Below, one piece after another: positions 5,977-6,381 of a DNA stretch of 6,381 nt. Location: positions 1-6,381 of the forward strand of contig JAJXTA010000180.1 in assembly GCA_021784265.1 (NCBI GenBank). The letters are read 5' to 3'. The position numbers and the translations under genes are program-made. How positions within the stretch are numbered: position 1 is the first letter of the stretch; the number at the start of each line of letters is the position of its first letter. The DNA comes from a bacterium (GTDB lineage Bacteria > Verrucomicrobiota > Verrucomicrobiia > Limisphaerales > J093). The notes below the pieces were generated by a model. That model was not told where the DNA came from. It searched no databases and saw only the letters and a program-made list of their open reading frames with translations.

Positions 5977-6001
5977 GGCCGCGCGCCGGCGCCGCGCGGC
6001 C
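5977..6001 (-). terminator. Strong all-GC hairpin just after the M16 peptidase gene
   Basis: GGCCGCGCG (5977-5985) pairs perfectly with CGCGCGGCC (5993-6001) around a seven-base loop. On the reverse strand it starts six bases after the stop codon of the peptidase gene, the position of an intrinsic terminator, but no T-run follows. Such U-less hairpins are reported in GC-rich bacteria. The rest of the gap (5735-5976) holds the repeat cluster at 5747-5808 and a palindrome CGAGGCCTCG (5895-5904); I see no gene in it. Confidence 0.42.
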
Positions 6002-6007
6002 GCGGCT

Positions 6008-6381
6008 TTACTTGGCCAGCGGCTTCATGGTCAGCGGGTCGCGCAACGGCACCTCGGTGAGCTTGCCGCCGGCCAGCGCCTGGAGCCGCACGGGGTGATC
6101 GGGGTGCCCTTGCAGGATCTCCTTCTCTTGCCCGACGACCAGGATCGCCAGCTTCTCCAGCGTCAGGTGCTTCTGGGCCACGCGCAACACGTCGTCCTTG
6201 GTCACCGCTCCCACCTTGCGGCGATACTCCTTCCAGTAATCCGGGTCCTCCGCGAAGCGGCCCGTGAGTTCATCCTGGGCAAAGGAGGCGGCAACCTGGC
6301 ACTTGGTGGAAAAATTCGGTGTAAAATAGTCCATGAACGATTTCACATCCTGGGCCAGTTCCTCGTCGGTCACCGGCTGCG
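6008..6381 (-). CDS. M16 family metallopeptidase, C-terminal end (runs off right edge)
   Basis: The frame enters at the right edge and ends with TAA at 6010-6008, giving 123 whole codons of C-terminus. The visible part matches the end of insulinase-like M16 peptidase subunits: QPVTDEELAQ, an aromatic-rich helix (FMDYFTPNFST), DPDYWKEYRRKVGAVTKDDVLRVA, the strand KLAILVVGQ, then a tail HPDHPVRLQALAGGKLTEVPLRDPLTMKPLAK. The VT-x-DDV-x-RVAQKHL helix followed by a V-V-G strand is the classic end of the Peptidase_M16_C lobe. The zinc-binding HxxEH motif would lie in the N-terminal lobe, beyond the window, so active peptidase and inactive partner subunit cannot be told apart. The GTG at 6373 in this frame is an internal valine, not a start. 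M16 proteins of this type are usually periplasmic or outer-membrane associated. The gene is upstream of, and on the same strand as, the fucosidase, but 273 bases and a strong hairpin separate them. Confidence 0.88.
   Translation of the reverse strand, partial: QPVTDEELAQDVKSFMDYFTPNFSTKCQVAASFAQDELTGRFAEDPDYWKEYRRKVGAVTKDDVLRVAQKHLTLEKLAILVVGQEKEILQGHPDHPVRLQALAGGKLTEVPLRDPLTMKPLAK

Noticed and set aside
5526..6098. Plus-strand open frame spanning the fucosidase/peptidase gap
   Set aside because: It overlaps the fucosidase signal region, the hairpins and the peptidase C-terminus on the other strand, and shows low-complexity Arg/Pro/Ser content.
1..6381. CRISPR array, transposon ends, retron or toxin-antitoxin pair
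   Set aside because: No regularly spaced direct repeats, transposase, reverse transcriptase or paired small genes could be seen on either strand.

Overview
The window is about two-thirds G+C and densely coding. It looks like chromosomal DNA from a free-living or gut Gram-negative of the Verrucomicrobiota/PVC type. That placement is inference: it rests on secreted glycosidases with Sec signals, two predicted lipoproteins, an M16 peptidase with a PLRDPLTMKPL-type tail, high GC and few Shine-Dalgarno sites. No rRNA, tRNA, CRISPR array, insertion sequence, phage gene or integrase is visible.

Layout, left to right. (1) Positions 1-434, minus strand: the first 144 residues of a secreted BNR/sialidase-like protein, cut by the left edge. 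(2) Positions 435-543: a divergent promoter region with a good sigma70-type minus promoter (TTGAAC-17-TATAAG) and a weaker plus promoter. (3) Plus-strand run: yggS/PROSC-type PLP-binding protein (544-1272), an unrecognised 113-residue protein (1367-1708), and a large patatin-like lipoprotein (about 1808-3436). (4) Minus-strand run, read right to left: the C-terminal end of an M16 metallopeptidase (6381-6008, cut by the right edge), a 273-base gap rich in inverted repeats, a secreted GH29 alpha-L-fucosidase (5734-3932), and a small lipoprotein of unknown function (3868-3482) that converges on the patatin gene.

How the genes fit together. The sialidase-like protein and the fucosidase both have export signals and both act, or look as if they act, on terminal sugars of complex glycans. 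Together they hint at glycan scavenging (mucin-like or fucose-rich algal polymers). They are separated by housekeeping-like and envelope genes and are not one operon, so a dedicated utilisation locus is not shown. YggS is a cytoplasmic PLP-homeostasis protein with no obvious link to its neighbours. The patatin-like protein and the small lipoprotein are probably anchored in the envelope.

I found no clear new multi-gene system. The points most worth following up are a TA-N3-T/C hexamer exactly seven bases before several start codons that lack a Shine-Dalgarno site (possible leaderless transcription), the conserved-looking but unidentified 113-residue protein, the repeat-rich gap at 5735-6007, and the altered nucleophile elbow of the patatin-like lipoprotein.
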